Of a stretch of DNA of 64,000 nt, positions 28,795 to 38,812 are shown in pieces. The notes below the pieces were generated by a model. It was not told the origin of the DNA. It made no database searches and saw only the letters and a program-made list of their open reading frames with translations. Position 1 is the first letter of the stretch. Each line of letters begins with the position of its first letter. The stretch comes from Thalassobacillus sp. CUG 92003 (GTDB lineage: Bacteria; Bacillota; Bacilli; Bacillales; Halobacillaceae): assembly GCF_013618635.1 (NCBI RefSeq), contig NZ_JABLSJ010000005.1, positions 1-64,000 on the forward strand. Direction: 5' to 3'. Made by a program: the position numbers and the translations under genes.

Positions 28795-29820
28795 TCATGA
28801 CTTCGGTTCTAAATTATTCAAATACTCAAGGGCTTCATCAAAGGTGTCCACCGGTACAATTTTCATATCTGTATCCAAGTCTTCAGCAGCTTGTTTGGCC
28901 GTTTGATAATTCGAATTGTCCGCACCATTTTCATTTGGAGCAAAAAAGATGTCCACGCCTGTATTATGGGCCGCTACTACTTTTTTGTCGATTCCCCCGA
29001 TCCGGCCGACTTCTCCTTCATAGGAAATCTCACCTGTACCGGCTATGTGATACCCTTTCGTAATGTCTTCTTCTGTTAATTGATCGTACATTTCTAAAGA
29101 GAACATTAAACCTGCGCTTGGTCCGCCAATTTCTCCGCTTTTTACATTAACTTGCGGGCTGACTTCAACCGAACGATCTGTAACGAGCGTGATGCCGATC
29201 CCTACTTTGTCTGGTTGATCCGGAAAAGCTGCCAGTTCAACTTCTCGAGTTAGATTCTCGTCATTTCGCCTGATGGTCAGCTCTACAGAACGGCCTTCCT
29301 CCATATCGGACACATAGTCGATTAAATCCTGTGATTCTGAAATTTCCTGATCATCGACTTTAACGATTCGGTCCCCTGCTTGTAAATGTTGAGCTGCCGG
29401 CATACCATCTAATACATTCATAACAAAAACGCCATTATATTCAATGTTAATGTCTTTCTTAGCTTTTTTATACGCTACAACTTTAGCCGCTTCTTGGGAA
29501 GACTCCATCAACTGAAGTTGAGCGCTATGATATTCCTCTTCTGTTACGTCCTCCGGTCGAACTTGATCGATAGGATATAGTTGATGATAAGGTCTGATTT
29601 TAGCGAGTGCCCAGCCAATTGGTGTAGCCTGCCCGCCCCTGATGGTCACTAAATGCATGTCTCCTTCACTCTCGTAACCATCTTGGATCTCTATGATAGG
29701 GTTCAATCCTTCCGCGCTACCTGGCTTGTATATGTAATAGGGAAGCTGATAGGCTCCTAAAAAAGCAGCTATGAGTATGGTAATGATGCCTGTGATGACG
29801 ATTCGTTTGTTAAACTTCAT
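28795..29820 (-). CDS. ylbL: YlbL family membrane protease (PDZ plus Lon-type S16 domain)
   Basis: Membrane-anchored serine protease. One N-terminal transmembrane helix (VITGIITILIAAFLGAYQL) leads to a PDZ domain (FVMNVLDGMPAAQHLQAGD) and a C-terminal Lon-like peptidase domain with the catalytic Ser in GGPSAGLMFSL and Lys in GIDKKVVAAH. The start at 29820 (GGAAGGGG upstream) gives 341 residues; the longer reading would overlap ylbK. In B. subtilis YlbL has been linked to turnover of a DNA-damage checkpoint inhibitor. Confidence 0.93.
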   Translation of the reverse strand: MKFNKRIVITGIITILIAAFLGAYQLPYYIYKPGSAEGLNPIIEIQDGYESEGDMHLVTIRGGQATPIGWALAKIRPYHQLYPIDQVRPEDVTEEEYHSAQLQLMESSQEAAKVVAYKKAKKDINIEYNGVFVMNVLDGMPAAQHLQAGDRIVKVDDQEISESQDLIDYVSDMEEGRSVELTIRRNDENLTREVELAAFPDQPDKVGIGITLVTDRSVEVSPQVNVKSGEIGGPSAGLMFSLEMYDQLTEEDITKGYHIAGTGEISYEGEVGRIGGIDKKVVAAHNTGVDIFFAPNENGADNSNYQTAKQAAEDLDTDMKIVPVDTFDEALEYLNNLEPKS

Positions 29821-29821
29821 G

Positions 29822-30604
29822 TTAGGACCCCTTCCAATCAACCATTTGCTTCTTAATGTCATTTATTGCTGATTCTGCCGCTTTTTCACCCGCTTCTACA
29901 ATATTTTGAATATGGGTAAAAGCCCGGGAGCTGTAAGTAGCAACATCCGGTTGGATCTTGATATCTGCTGTGACCCCCATATAACTGATCAATTCATCTT
30001 GCATGATATCGATACTTTGAATAATGACATCATAGATTGAATTAATATTCGGATCTGCTTCGAAATGAGCGCAATCCACTGCTATCACTAAATCGGCCCC
30101 CATATCTTTTGCAATAGAAACAGGAACACGATCGATAACCCCGCCATCGATATACAGTCGGTTGTCAATGCGTTCAGGTACAAAAATCCCTGGTATCGCA
30201 ATGCTAGCCCGAATCGCTGAACTTGCCTCACCTGTTGTAAACACTTTTTTATCACCGGCATACAGATCTGTTGCGATAATGGCAGTCGGTATATCAAAAT
30301 CTTCTATATGCTTATTGAATGTAAATACACGGATATATTCTTTAATGCGTTTGCCTTGAATAAACCCCATTTTGGGAACCGTAAAATCAAGGTAGTATTT
30401 CCGTTTGAATGTCGTGGCTAACTTGTATAAGTCCTCCACTTTTTGCCCTGCAGCGTAAAACGAACCGACTAAAGCCCCCATACTGCTGCCGGCTATCATA
30501 TCAATGGGAATATTATTTTCTTGCAATACTTTCAACACTCCTAGATGAGCGAACCCTCTAGCCCCTCCGGATCCAAGTGCAAGACCAATTTTTGGACGTG
30601 ACAA
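29822..30604 (-). CDS. ylbK: Patatin-like phospholipase family protein YlbK
   Basis: Predicted cytoplasmic serine esterase of the patatin/RssA type, 260 residues. It has the glycine-rich GSGGARGFAHLG oxyanion loop, the nucleophile motif GSSMG and the catalytic DGG (YIDGGVIDRVPV). Its stop lies one base before the ylbL start, so the two genes are one unit. Confidence 0.92.
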   Translation of the reverse strand: MSRPKIGLALGSGGARGFAHLGVLKVLQENNIPIDMIAGSSMGALVGSFYAAGQKVEDLYKLATTFKRKYYLDFTVPKMGFIQGKRIKEYIRVFTFNKHIEDFDIPTAIIATDLYAGDKKVFTTGEASSAIRASIAIPGIFVPERIDNRLYIDGGVIDRVPVSIAKDMGADLVIAVDCAHFEADPNINSIYDVIIQSIDIMQDELISYMGVTADIKIQPDVATYSSRAFTHIQNIVEAGEKAAESAINDIKKQMVDWKGS

Positions 30605-30857
30605 AGCAATCTCTCCTTACGTGAGACAGTTAACTTTATTTTTATGGCATAAACAGAATGGTTATGCGCGTATATTGCTAAAAAGGCTTGTCTCCAAATT
30701 GTAAAACTGGATCCTATCTTGGAGTCGGTTGAAACATATCCCCATTTTACTATTTATATATGGAGAAGTACAGAAAACAAATACCAGCCAAAAGATAAGA
30801 AGAAACGTCGCGAACCATTCGTAGTAGGGAAGGATCACGGAGTGGGGGGAGGTTGTT

Positions 30858-32069
30858 ATGAGTCCCTATATCAAAACGGTATTATTGTCTTCATTCGCGT
30901 TATCAATCGCTGTATTTTTAATCATGCAACCTAGCGTAGCACTTAGCGCCAGTACGGATGGACTCGATTTGTGGTGGAAGGTCGTCTTCCCGTCATTACT
31001 TCCTTTTTTCATTACAGCTGAACTCATGGTGAGTTTTGGTGTAGTGAAATGGATAGGCACTCTGTTTGAACCGTTCATGCGTCCTTTATTCCGTGTTCCA
31101 GGAACTGCAGGGTTTGTCTGGACCATGGGAATGGCCAGCGGGTTTCCTGTGGGGGCCAAGCTCACCGTGACGCTTCGTAATCAAGGCGTCTTGACAAAAA
31201 CCGAAGCTGAACGGCTCGTTTGCTTCAGTAATGCCTCAAACCCTTTATTTATTTTTGGCGTTATTGCTGTCGGATTCTTCCACGACGAATCCCTCGGCTT
31301 ATTATTAGCGGCCTCTCACTATGGGGGGAACCTTCTCGTAGCGTTTCTCATGAGGTTTTACCGTTATAACGATCCTCACGTTAGAACAATCCGCCATAAA
31401 GGAGCAATTTTAAAAGAAGCGTTTAAGAATATGCATGCCTCTCGAATTGAAGATCGTCGTCCCTTAGGAAAAATTCTCGGTGATGCGGTAACGACATCTG
31501 TACAAACCTTACTCATGATAGGTGGTTTCATCATTCTATTTTCGGTCATTAACCGTATGCTCGAATCCAGCGGCTTCTACCTTATCATCATCAAAAGCTT
31601 TGAAACAACTTTTAGTCATGTTTCAATCAATGAGAACCTCTTTCTCGGGTTATTTTCAGGTATTCTCGAAATTACGACAGGATCACAGATGGTTTCAGAA
31701 ACTGAGGCGCTCCTCATCGTCAAACTTGTAGTTGTCGCTTTTGTTTTAGGGTTTAATGGTTTTTCGATCCAAGCGCAAGTCGCCAGTATTCTGGCTAATT
31801 CAGACATTAGTTATTTCCCTTACTTCATTTCAAGGATTTTACACGGGACATTCGCAGCAGTGCTCATTGCTTTACTTTATCACCCTTTATACGGCTCGCA
31901 TAAACCTAGTACACTCCCTGCTATTCACGCAATATCTCAAGACAGCAGCGTGTTTTTTGCTAATCTAGGTGATTTCCTCGGAGCATGGGGACCAGGTATG
32001 ACTATCACGTTCCTGTTTATATCATGCATGGTCCGTTACAAACGCATGATTCATCCTTCCAACCGTTAA
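30858..32069 (+). CDS. ylbJ: Sporulation integral membrane protein YlbJ
   Basis: Polytopic membrane protein (about nine helices, 403 residues) of the nucleoside-recognition/gate-domain superfamily. YlbJ is sigma-E dependent and needed for heat-resistant spores in B. subtilis. Conserved segments include WWKVVFPSLLPFFITAEL, MGMASGFPVGAKLT and EITTGSQMVS. A GGGGGGAGG ribosome site precedes the ATG. It is divergent from ylbK. Confidence 0.93.
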   Translation: MSPYIKTVLLSSFALSIAVFLIMQPSVALSASTDGLDLWWKVVFPSLLPFFITAELMVSFGVVKWIGTLFEPFMRPLFRVPGTAGFVWTMGMASGFPVGAKLTVTLRNQGVLTKTEAERLVCFSNASNPLFIFGVIAVGFFHDESLGLLLAASHYGGNLLVAFLMRFYRYNDPHVRTIRHKGAILKEAFKNMHASRIEDRRPLGKILGDAVTTSVQTLLMIGGFIILFSVINRMLESSGFYLIIIKSFETTFSHVSINENLFLGLFSGILEITTGSQMVSETEALLIVKLVVVAFVLGFNGFSIQAQVASILANSDISYFPYFISRILHGTFAAVLIALLYHPLYGSHKPSTLPAIHAISQDSSVFFANLGDFLGAWGPGMTITFLFISCMVRYKRMIHPSNR

Positions 32070-32120
32070 TCTCCAATCCTTGAGCGTATTAGGCGAATGG
32101 AACAATGGCTATCAAAAGAT

Positions 32121-32159
32121 AAAAAATAGGGCTGGCGAGTCTATGCTCGCCAGCCCTAT
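32121..32159 (-). terminator. Rho-independent terminator of coaD
   Basis: A perfect 14-bp stem (ATAGGGCTGGCGAG with CTCGCCAGCCCTAT) around a 6-base loop, followed on the minus strand by six T. ylbJ converges from the other side. Confidence 0.88.
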
Positions 32160-32188
32160 ATCGTAGTTAGCTCGTATAAAAAACACCA

Positions 32189-33228
<1,040 letters not shown>

Positions 33229-33436
33229 ATTTGGCACCTCGCTTTCATTCTTCTTCATTATCCTATCACATATACTCAGATGCTAACAATTTAATACAAT
33301 TACATACGATGGCAGCTGTATAAAATGGCTGGATGCTGACCATAATAGAGCATGAAGCAGGAGATTACCTGTTTCTGAAAACGGAGAAGGCTTACTTCCC
33401 CATAAGCGCTTCCTCCGGTTTCTCCTCTCCCTTTGC

Positions 33437-33470
33437 TTTTTTGTTTTTGTTCATTGCAAAAACAAAAAGG
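33437..33470. repeat. A/T-rich hairpin upstream of the next terminator
   Basis: TTTTTGTTTTTG pairs perfectly with CAAAAACAAAAA around TTCATTG. It stands two bases from the terminator at 33472-33496, making a tandem hairpin. Confidence 0.6.
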
Positions 33471-33471
33471 A

Positions 33472-33496
33472 AGGGCTGCCCTTACCGGGCAGCCCT
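33472..33496. terminator. Terminator of the gene at 33525-34940
   Basis: AGGGCTGCCC pairs perfectly with GGGCAGCCCT around TTACC. TTCCTTTTTG follows on the minus strand and ATTTTT on the plus strand, so it can work both ways. Confidence 0.85.
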
Positions 33497-33524
33497 ATTT
33501 TTATGTCCAGAAAATTATTGCTAC

Positions 33525-34940
33525 CTATCTAATACGAATGTGTGATGATTCATGTACCACATCTAGATGTAACAATTCCTTCACAAATGCTTCCTTCATA
33601 TACAATTCTGATGAAACAGTCTCAATAATCACTTTTCCGGTTTTAATCTCCTCTTGATTCTTTACATAAGCTTTTCTCCCCGTGAAAAGACGCAGGTCTT
33701 GTTCATTAGTTGATACCACAAAAGCATCACGGTTGTTCAATGCAATGAGTTCAAATCCTGCTGCTTGTGCCAACCCAGCTACTGGATAAAGCCGTTCACC
33801 CTCTTTTTCAATGACCCTCCACTCTAGAGGGCCGTCATTGTGCCAAAACACGGCTTTTGGTTCTGTGAAAAACAAGGGGACTGCTTGTCGCTTTGATGCA
33901 TTCAGTTCAAAAAATGAAGTCGGTTTTCCATAGACCTCACTAAGTAAACGATCCATCTCTGCGGCTAAATGATCTGAGGAAGAGCCTTCAAGCAGTTCTT
34001 GTTGCATCCAATCTAACTGACTCTCACTGAACCTCTCCCTTACCATCGCTAAAAGATCCGAATTCTGGTCAACCTTTTGATCAAGGGGGGCAAATAATTG
34101 CACGATAAAATCGATTACCCATTCATCCTGCTTACCTCCCCATTTTGTATTTAGATTTCGTTCCAGTAATTTATTTTCTATCGACTGAGGCTGTAAATTT
34201 GGAACGCGAAAAAACGATTGCCCGTCCGTTCTATTTAATTGATTCCCAACAAATATAACCGCGGGGTCGTAGGATTCAGCCAAGTGGTAAAGTTCTTGTT
34301 CAATATCTGTGGACAACTGCTGCTTCTTAGGGTAAAACACCTGTAAACCGTCGCTCTCCCAATGAGCGAGATCCTCTTTCTCCAGTCTAAGGATGGGAGA
34401 GCGGCTCAGGTTTTCCTTCTCCCAACTGTAATAATCGACCAAATCTTCATTGAGATGAACAGACTCGGTTCCAGGTGCTACCCAGCTACCTTTTGTCGAC
34501 GTATAATCACGGAGGGAGATCGCAGCATCGGGAAAGACCTCCTTATTATTGTGAGTAAGCATTGTTTCCCAGTTGTTGAGGCGTCCTCCTTCTGGTTTAA
34601 CCAGTTCATACTGAATCGTGAAGGACTGTTGTCTGTTATTCCATACCTTGGTAGTGTGATCTGATTCATTTAGAAGACACGATTGATTTTTTTGATAGTT
34701 ACACGTAAAATCTGTCGCGCTCTCTGGGATTTCTACCTCGTATATATCATGTTGCAAGTGCTGATAATGTAACGTGACATTCGCTTTGTCTTCAGTGATG
34801 TCCAGGCTAACTTCCACACTCACCGGCGCACCGTCAGACTTATTACTTTGTATAACTCCGTGCGAAATACTCCACTGATACAGGAGCAAAAGCAGAGATA
34901 ATCCCGCCATGAATATTAGAACAACAAAGGCTTTTCGCAT
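33525..34940 (-). CDS. Membrane-anchored exported protein with C-terminal stalk-like domain
   Basis: Unrecognised protein of 471 residues. An N-terminal transmembrane helix (about 5-23) without a clear cleavage site suggests an extracellular anchored protein. A beta-rich N-terminal region (30-130) is followed by a mixed region that may be alpha/beta (190-340). The last 100 residues, with LYPVAGLAQAAGFELIAL, AYVKNQEEI and YMKEAFVKELL, resemble the copper amine oxidase N-terminal-like stalk domain of Firmicutes surface proteins. It interrupts the ylbH-ylbG order and has its own terminator. Function unknown. Confidence 0.75.
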   Translation of the reverse strand: MRKAFVVLIFMAGLSLLLLLYQWSISHGVIQSNKSDGAPVSVEVSLDITEDKANVTLHYQHLQHDIYEVEIPESATDFTCNYQKNQSCLLNESDHTTKVWNNRQQSFTIQYELVKPEGGRLNNWETMLTHNNKEVFPDAAISLRDYTSTKGSWVAPGTESVHLNEDLVDYYSWEKENLSRSPILRLEKEDLAHWESDGLQVFYPKKQQLSTDIEQELYHLAESYDPAVIFVGNQLNRTDGQSFFRVPNLQPQSIENKLLERNLNTKWGGKQDEWVIDFIVQLFAPLDQKVDQNSDLLAMVRERFSESQLDWMQQELLEGSSSDHLAAEMDRLLSEVYGKPTSFFELNASKRQAVPLFFTEPKAVFWHNDGPLEWRVIEKEGERLYPVAGLAQAAGFELIALNNRDAFVVSTNEQDLRLFTGRKAYVKNQEEIKTGKVIIETVSSELYMKEAFVKELLHLDVVHESSHIRIR

Positions 34941-35095
34941 TCCTCAGTCGCACTCCTTTTTGACTATACGATACACCCAGTTTAACAAAGACCTTTTCAA
35001 AGAAGCGAATAAATTGTCGAAAATACTTAAAATTCACAGAATGGCTCATCCGTGCTACAGTAATACATGAAATCAATTGGCGAAAGGATTTTATT

Positions 35096-35485
35096 ATGAT
35101 TCAGAAATTCATTGAACTAGGCGAAGGGTATGCGGATATTTATGAGTTGATTGAACTGGGCAAGCATATGCCTGAACGTGTTAAATACATCATGGCATTC
35201 CACACCGTTAAAAATGATCGCCACGTGACCTCACTGGCCTTGATTTTACATCCAGCTGGCGAGGACAAGTTCCAGCCCATTTACATGTGCACAGAAGGTG
35301 TTCCCAACCCAAACGAACAGCCAAATAAACGCTATGATTTATTCCAGGAGATGGCAAACGCGTTAAAACAAGACATAATAGAAATCGGTATCAAGTCCTC
35401 CGACCAATTCGCTGAAAAGGAATTATTTTTTCAGCATTTAATCGGCATTCTTCGCATGAATCGCTACATTCCACCATTGTCCTGA
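35096..35485 (+). CDS. Conserved hypothetical protein (DUF7147-like)
   Basis: A 129-residue soluble protein beginning MIQKFIELGEGYADIYELIE. Proteins with this start are common in Bacillaceae; I recall them as DUF7147 and as often mislabelled methylthioribose kinase, although no kinase motif is present. An AAAGGA-like site precedes the ATG. It stands alone between two membrane-anchored proteins and has its own terminator. Function unknown. Confidence 0.75.
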   Translation: MIQKFIELGEGYADIYELIELGKHMPERVKYIMAFHTVKNDRHVTSLALILHPAGEDKFQPIYMCTEGVPNPNEQPNKRYDLFQEMANALKQDIIEIGIKSSDQFAEKELFFQHLIGILRMNRYIPPLS

Positions 35486-35488
35486 TCA

Positions 35489-35525
35489 AAAACAAGCAAC
35501 GGCCTGAAATGCTGTTGCTTGTTTT
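35489..35525 (+). terminator. Rho-independent terminator
   Basis: AACAAGCAAC pairs with GTTGCTTGTT (extended by A-T pairs), then GTTTTACATTTTTT. It ends the gene at 35096-35485. Confidence 0.82.
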
Positions 35526-35718
35526 ACATTTTTTATGACATTTTATTTTCAACTGAGCAGGAATTATTTGAATTCATCGAGAAATGGAAAAGGATAGCGA
35601 TTTTTCTTTATGATCTGATAACCTCTGTTATGACACGAATACCACCCAGGGATTTAACAGAACTTTCTTTACACGTGACGTTTTCACCCGAATTATAAGT
35701 ATGGAGGAGAGAACACCG

Positions 35719-37215
35719 ATGACAAAACCTAAATGGGCTCAATCAAATAAGAAAATATTTCAAATTATAGTTGGCGTCATTATTATCATAGCCTTAGGGG
35801 CGGGTGTCCAAATCTATACCGCAGACAGTGAAAAACCACTAAGTTACGATGAGGAATTACAGCAAATTACCGACATGAGTGAAGTTCCCGACTTCGATCT
35901 TCCACCCAGCTGGACGTCTGTTGATCAAAAAGAGGAGATTGATCAATTTTTCTACGACCGGGTTAAGGGACTGAAGCGGGCTAAACAGAATGGAATGGTC
36001 ATAAGTCCAAACCAAGCTTTTGAGGTAAAAGATGAAGACGCCACATTTTTTGTTCATGATATGTGGTACACGCCAAGAGGTGTTCATTACATATACAGTG
36101 TCGATTTAGCTATTTTTGACGAAGAAAGAAGTTTAAGAAACCTCCCCCCTCTAGTGGCCAATATAAATATAAAAGATGATGGTGACGAAATTAAAACGCA
36201 GGATTTATACGCTCACAATATGTATTCCCCTCGAGAAGGGCGCATTGTTTATCAGGGAAGAATGTATAACATTACGACGAGTTCCCCGATCAGGAAACCA
36301 AGTGAACAATTTTCACCAGACAGCAACCCGATGGACCAATTTTACAGACAAATGGATAAAGAGTTGGAAACAACCTTCAGTTTAAGGCTTGAAGGGACAA
36401 GCCATAATCTTACAAACGAAGGCGACACAACGACTGAAAGTGCTCCCTTACACTATACCTATTCCCCCGAAAAAGACAAAGTCCATACGGTTGATGTCAA
36501 CCAAACCATCGAGGATGACGACGTGAAGATCAAACTTAAATCAATTGATATTGGCACAGTTGAAAATAAAATAAGCTTTGAATTGGCAAAGGGATCCGAT
36601 TCGCTCAATGCTCATATGGATACCATGATCAAGAGCGACAAAGGAGAAGAACGACGCGTCAATATGCTCAACAAAGATGACAAACAAACCAATGTCTATT
36701 ACGCCAATTTCGAACCTTTTAATGAAATGCCGCGGCAATTGGAAATTCAATTGAAGACAGTGGCTGTCATAAGTGATGAGTCCCTATCATTTGAACTAGC
36801 GGCAGACGATATTAAAGAACAAAGTGAGGAAGAGATGGTTTATGAAAATCAAACCAGCGAACTGCTAACCTCATGGCACAACACAGATGTAAATTTACAA
36901 TTTCTTAGATATGAAGAGTACGGCAACCTTGATGTTCAATTAGAATTTCGCAAAAAAGGCAACCCGGAAAAGTGGCTTGTTGGGACGACGGGAACTGCAA
37001 ACGGCCCGGATCCCTCCAACCCGTTATACGTGGAAGCGGTGAATGAAAAGAAGGAAACATTCCAAAGCTTAAATTATAATGGGTATAGTGAAGGGTTTAA
37101 CTTTAATTTCGGCCATGAAGTCGTCAAAAACTCAGAAAACATTACATTTAAAATTAATAATCTCATGTTCAGGCACAAGGTGAACGAAACGGTTACGGTA
37201 TCAACTTCCAACTAA
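35719..37215 (+). CDS. Membrane-anchored protein of unknown function
   Basis: A 498-residue protein with a basic N-terminus, one transmembrane helix (IIVGVIIIIALGAGVQIY) and a long, strongly acidic extracellular part of predicted beta character. The stretch around VDVNQTIEDDDVKIKLKSI and the following segments look like Ig-like domains of the DUF4179/DUF5643 kind, but I cannot assign a family. The start at 35719 has GGAGGAG eight bases upstream. No sigma factor or other partner gene lies next to it. A repeat element follows directly. Confidence 0.7.
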   Translation: MTKPKWAQSNKKIFQIIVGVIIIIALGAGVQIYTADSEKPLSYDEELQQITDMSEVPDFDLPPSWTSVDQKEEIDQFFYDRVKGLKRAKQNGMVISPNQAFEVKDEDATFFVHDMWYTPRGVHYIYSVDLAIFDEERSLRNLPPLVANINIKDDGDEIKTQDLYAHNMYSPREGRIVYQGRMYNITTSSPIRKPSEQFSPDSNPMDQFYRQMDKELETTFSLRLEGTSHNLTNEGDTTTESAPLHYTYSPEKDKVHTVDVNQTIEDDDVKIKLKSIDIGTVENKISFELAKGSDSLNAHMDTMIKSDKGEERRVNMLNKDDKQTNVYYANFEPFNEMPRQLEIQLKTVAVISDESLSFELAADDIKEQSEEEMVYENQTSELLTSWHNTDVNLQFLRYEEYGNLDVQLEFRKKGNPEKWLVGTTGTANGPDPSNPLYVEAVNEKKETFQSLNYNGYSEGFNFNFGHEVVKNSENITFKINNLMFRHKVNETVTVSTSN

Positions 37216-37218
37216 AAG

Positions 37219-37517
37219 GACGAGACTGGGACATAAGTAAAAGAGAAGTTTTAAAAAACGAACATTAAAAATGGATATGAATTCAATGATGTTCATGAGC
37301 GTAGTCAAAACACGTAGACTCCTATGGGAACAGCGCGAGCCGAAGATCCCGCAGGAAAGCGTTCTTTGCTTTCCGAGGAAGCTGAGGCCGTGCCCATGGA
37401 AAGCGAAGTGTTTTGACGGAGCGGTCATTAAACACCTCTCAATACAGAAATTCCGAACGTTTCACTGAAATCGTTCGGAATTTCTGTATTTCATTTAGTT
37501 TTGTCCCAACCTCGTCT
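37219..37517. repeat. MITE-like dispersed repeat with terminal inverted repeats (copy R2)
   Basis: The ends are inverted repeats: GACGAGACTGGGACATAA on the left and the complement of GACGAGGTTGGGACAAAA on the right (15 of 18 match). Inside are a core (37310-37410) with GACTCC, GATCCCGCAGGAAAGCG, GAGGAAGCTGAGG and GGAAAGCG, bounded by GTCAAAACAC/GTGTTTTGAC, and a 19-bp perfect hairpin at 37441-37490. It fills the whole spacer before ylbG. No ORF with support. Confidence 0.8.
37441..37490. repeat. 19-bp perfect hairpin inside repeat R2
   Basis: AATACAGAAATTCCGAACG (37441-37459) pairs with CGTTCGGAATTTCTGTATT (37472-37490). The same TTCCGAAC/GTTCGGAA core occurs in repeat R3 at 42752-42790. It may also stop transcription from either side. 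Confidence 0.8.
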
Positions 37518-37523
37518 GTTTCG

Positions 37524-37799
37524 TCAGATTCCCATTTTATAATCATATTGTTTCGCTTTATCTGGCTTTGCATTCTCAAAATCTGTCGTAATGAAAGGCT
37601 TCTGTGAAGGTTCAACACGGGACACAAACGAAAAGCCTTCCAACTGTTCCATAACTTCGCTATGTTCAGATTGATCAACATATAACAGCGCATATTTAAG
37701 TTTCTTTGAAGCGTATATGAGATGCCCCTGTTTTTTGATTTGCCGTAAATTTTTCATGTGTTGGAAATATACAATAATACCTTGACGCTTAACCCTCAT
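37524..37799 (-). CDS. ylbG: YlbG family protein (DUF2129, UPF0298)
   Basis: Small conserved Firmicutes protein of 91 residues, unknown function. It begins MRVKRQGIIVYFQHMKNLR, has ASKKLKYALLYVDQ, and ends in the invariant KPDKAKQYDYKMGI, as in B. subtilis YlbG. The gene stands alone between repeat R2 and a divergent gene. Confidence 0.92.
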   Translation of the reverse strand: MRVKRQGIIVYFQHMKNLRQIKKQGHLIYASKKLKYALLYVDQSEHSEVMEQLEGFSFVSRVEPSQKPFITTDFENAKPDKAKQYDYKMGI

Positions 37800-37947
37800 A
37801 GGATGTCTGCCTCACTTTTCTCATTTTTATTCAGTCTAGCAAATTGAAGCGTAACCGACAACTATGACCATTTCAATACATTAACATCACGCTCATAATC
37901 AGTTATGATAAAAGTTGGTAACCCATCCCTGCTAAGGAGGAATCAAC

Positions 37948-38271
37948 ATGACCGATTTAGAGCAAGCATGGAACATCTTCACTCAGATGCTCCAAACTTC
38001 ACCTCTACTTGACTCATTTCAAATAAAATCGATCACCGGCTTACCCTTTGTTTATTTAACCACCAAACCTGATGTCGGAAAAGCTGATGTTGATGAACAA
38101 CTTAAAAAAGCCGCAGCACGATCCATGCGCGGAAAACGCCTGACCCTTGCGATGCAATTTGTCCGCAAAAATCAGACGTCCTATATTTATCGTATTCGTT
38201 TCCTCGTACCTCAGCGCAAAATGTTTTGCTGTGGGAATTTATGTGATGACTGTATTCGCTTTACACCTTGA
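37948..38271 (+). CDS. Hypothetical protein with C-terminal cysteine cluster
   Basis: A 107-residue soluble protein with a strong AAGGAGG ribosome site. The final 15 residues carry four cysteines in CCGNLCDDC, a spacing suited to binding zinc or an iron-sulfur cluster. I do not recognise the family. It converges on ylbF with only 14 bases between the stops, and YlbF also ends in a cysteine-rich tail. Confidence 0.7.
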   Translation: MTDLEQAWNIFTQMLQTSPLLDSFQIKSITGLPFVYLTTKPDVGKADVDEQLKKAAARSMRGKRLTLAMQFVRKNQTSYIYRIRFLVPQRKMFCCGNLCDDCIRFTP

Positions 38272-38285
38272 TCTGAACGAAGTGA

Positions 38286-38738
38286 CTACGAACAGCCGCA
38301 GCTTCCTCCACTGCCACAACCGCCAGCTCCGCCGCCACCTGTACCTGTGTCCATCAAGGCGGCCCCACTCCGGGGAACCTTTATTTCGGTGCTCACACTA
38401 TGAGCGACGTGATGGCTGATGTCGTCCAATAACTTCTGCACCTCGCGTTCAGCTTTTTTAAATTGGGCCACTTTTTCATTCATATCCATTTCACGCTTCT
38501 CGGAACGGACCCTCTTCATAATGTCATTGTAATCAGGATGATATCGCCCAAATCGTTGGACATCTTCATATTGATCTTTTGTATCATTGAACCTGCGGAT
38601 CAGTTTCTGTGCCTCTTCATCCTCTTCCATTTCTCGCTTAGCTATGCGATAATCCTGCATGACATCTGAACCCATGACCATTTGGCCGATGCCTTCAGAG
38701 TTATCTATTAAGTCTACGATTTCCATCGTTGCTAACAT
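38286..38738 (-). CDS. ricF: RicF (YlbF), subunit of the RicAFT complex
   Basis: YlbF family protein. In B. subtilis RicF with RicA (YmcA) and RicT (YaaT) forms a complex that carries two [4Fe-4S] clusters, promotes RNase Y-dependent mRNA maturation and affects competence, biofilm and sporulation. The helical domain covers residues 1-110. The C-terminus is a Gly/Cys tail (GGCGSGGSCGCS) whose three cysteines match the cluster-binding tail of RicF. It has 150 residues. Confidence 0.92.
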   Translation of the reverse strand: MLATMEIVDLIDNSEGIGQMVMGSDVMQDYRIAKREMEEDEEAQKLIRRFNDTKDQYEDVQRFGRYHPDYNDIMKRVRSEKREMDMNEKVAQFKKAEREVQKLLDDISHHVAHSVSTEIKVPRSGAALMDTGTGGGGAGGCGSGGSCGCS

Positions 38739-38812
38739 AAATCCACCTCCACCACTATCATACCAAAATTAAGGAGATATTAAAATTAGCCACGCGTATT
38801 TATCTGACCAGA

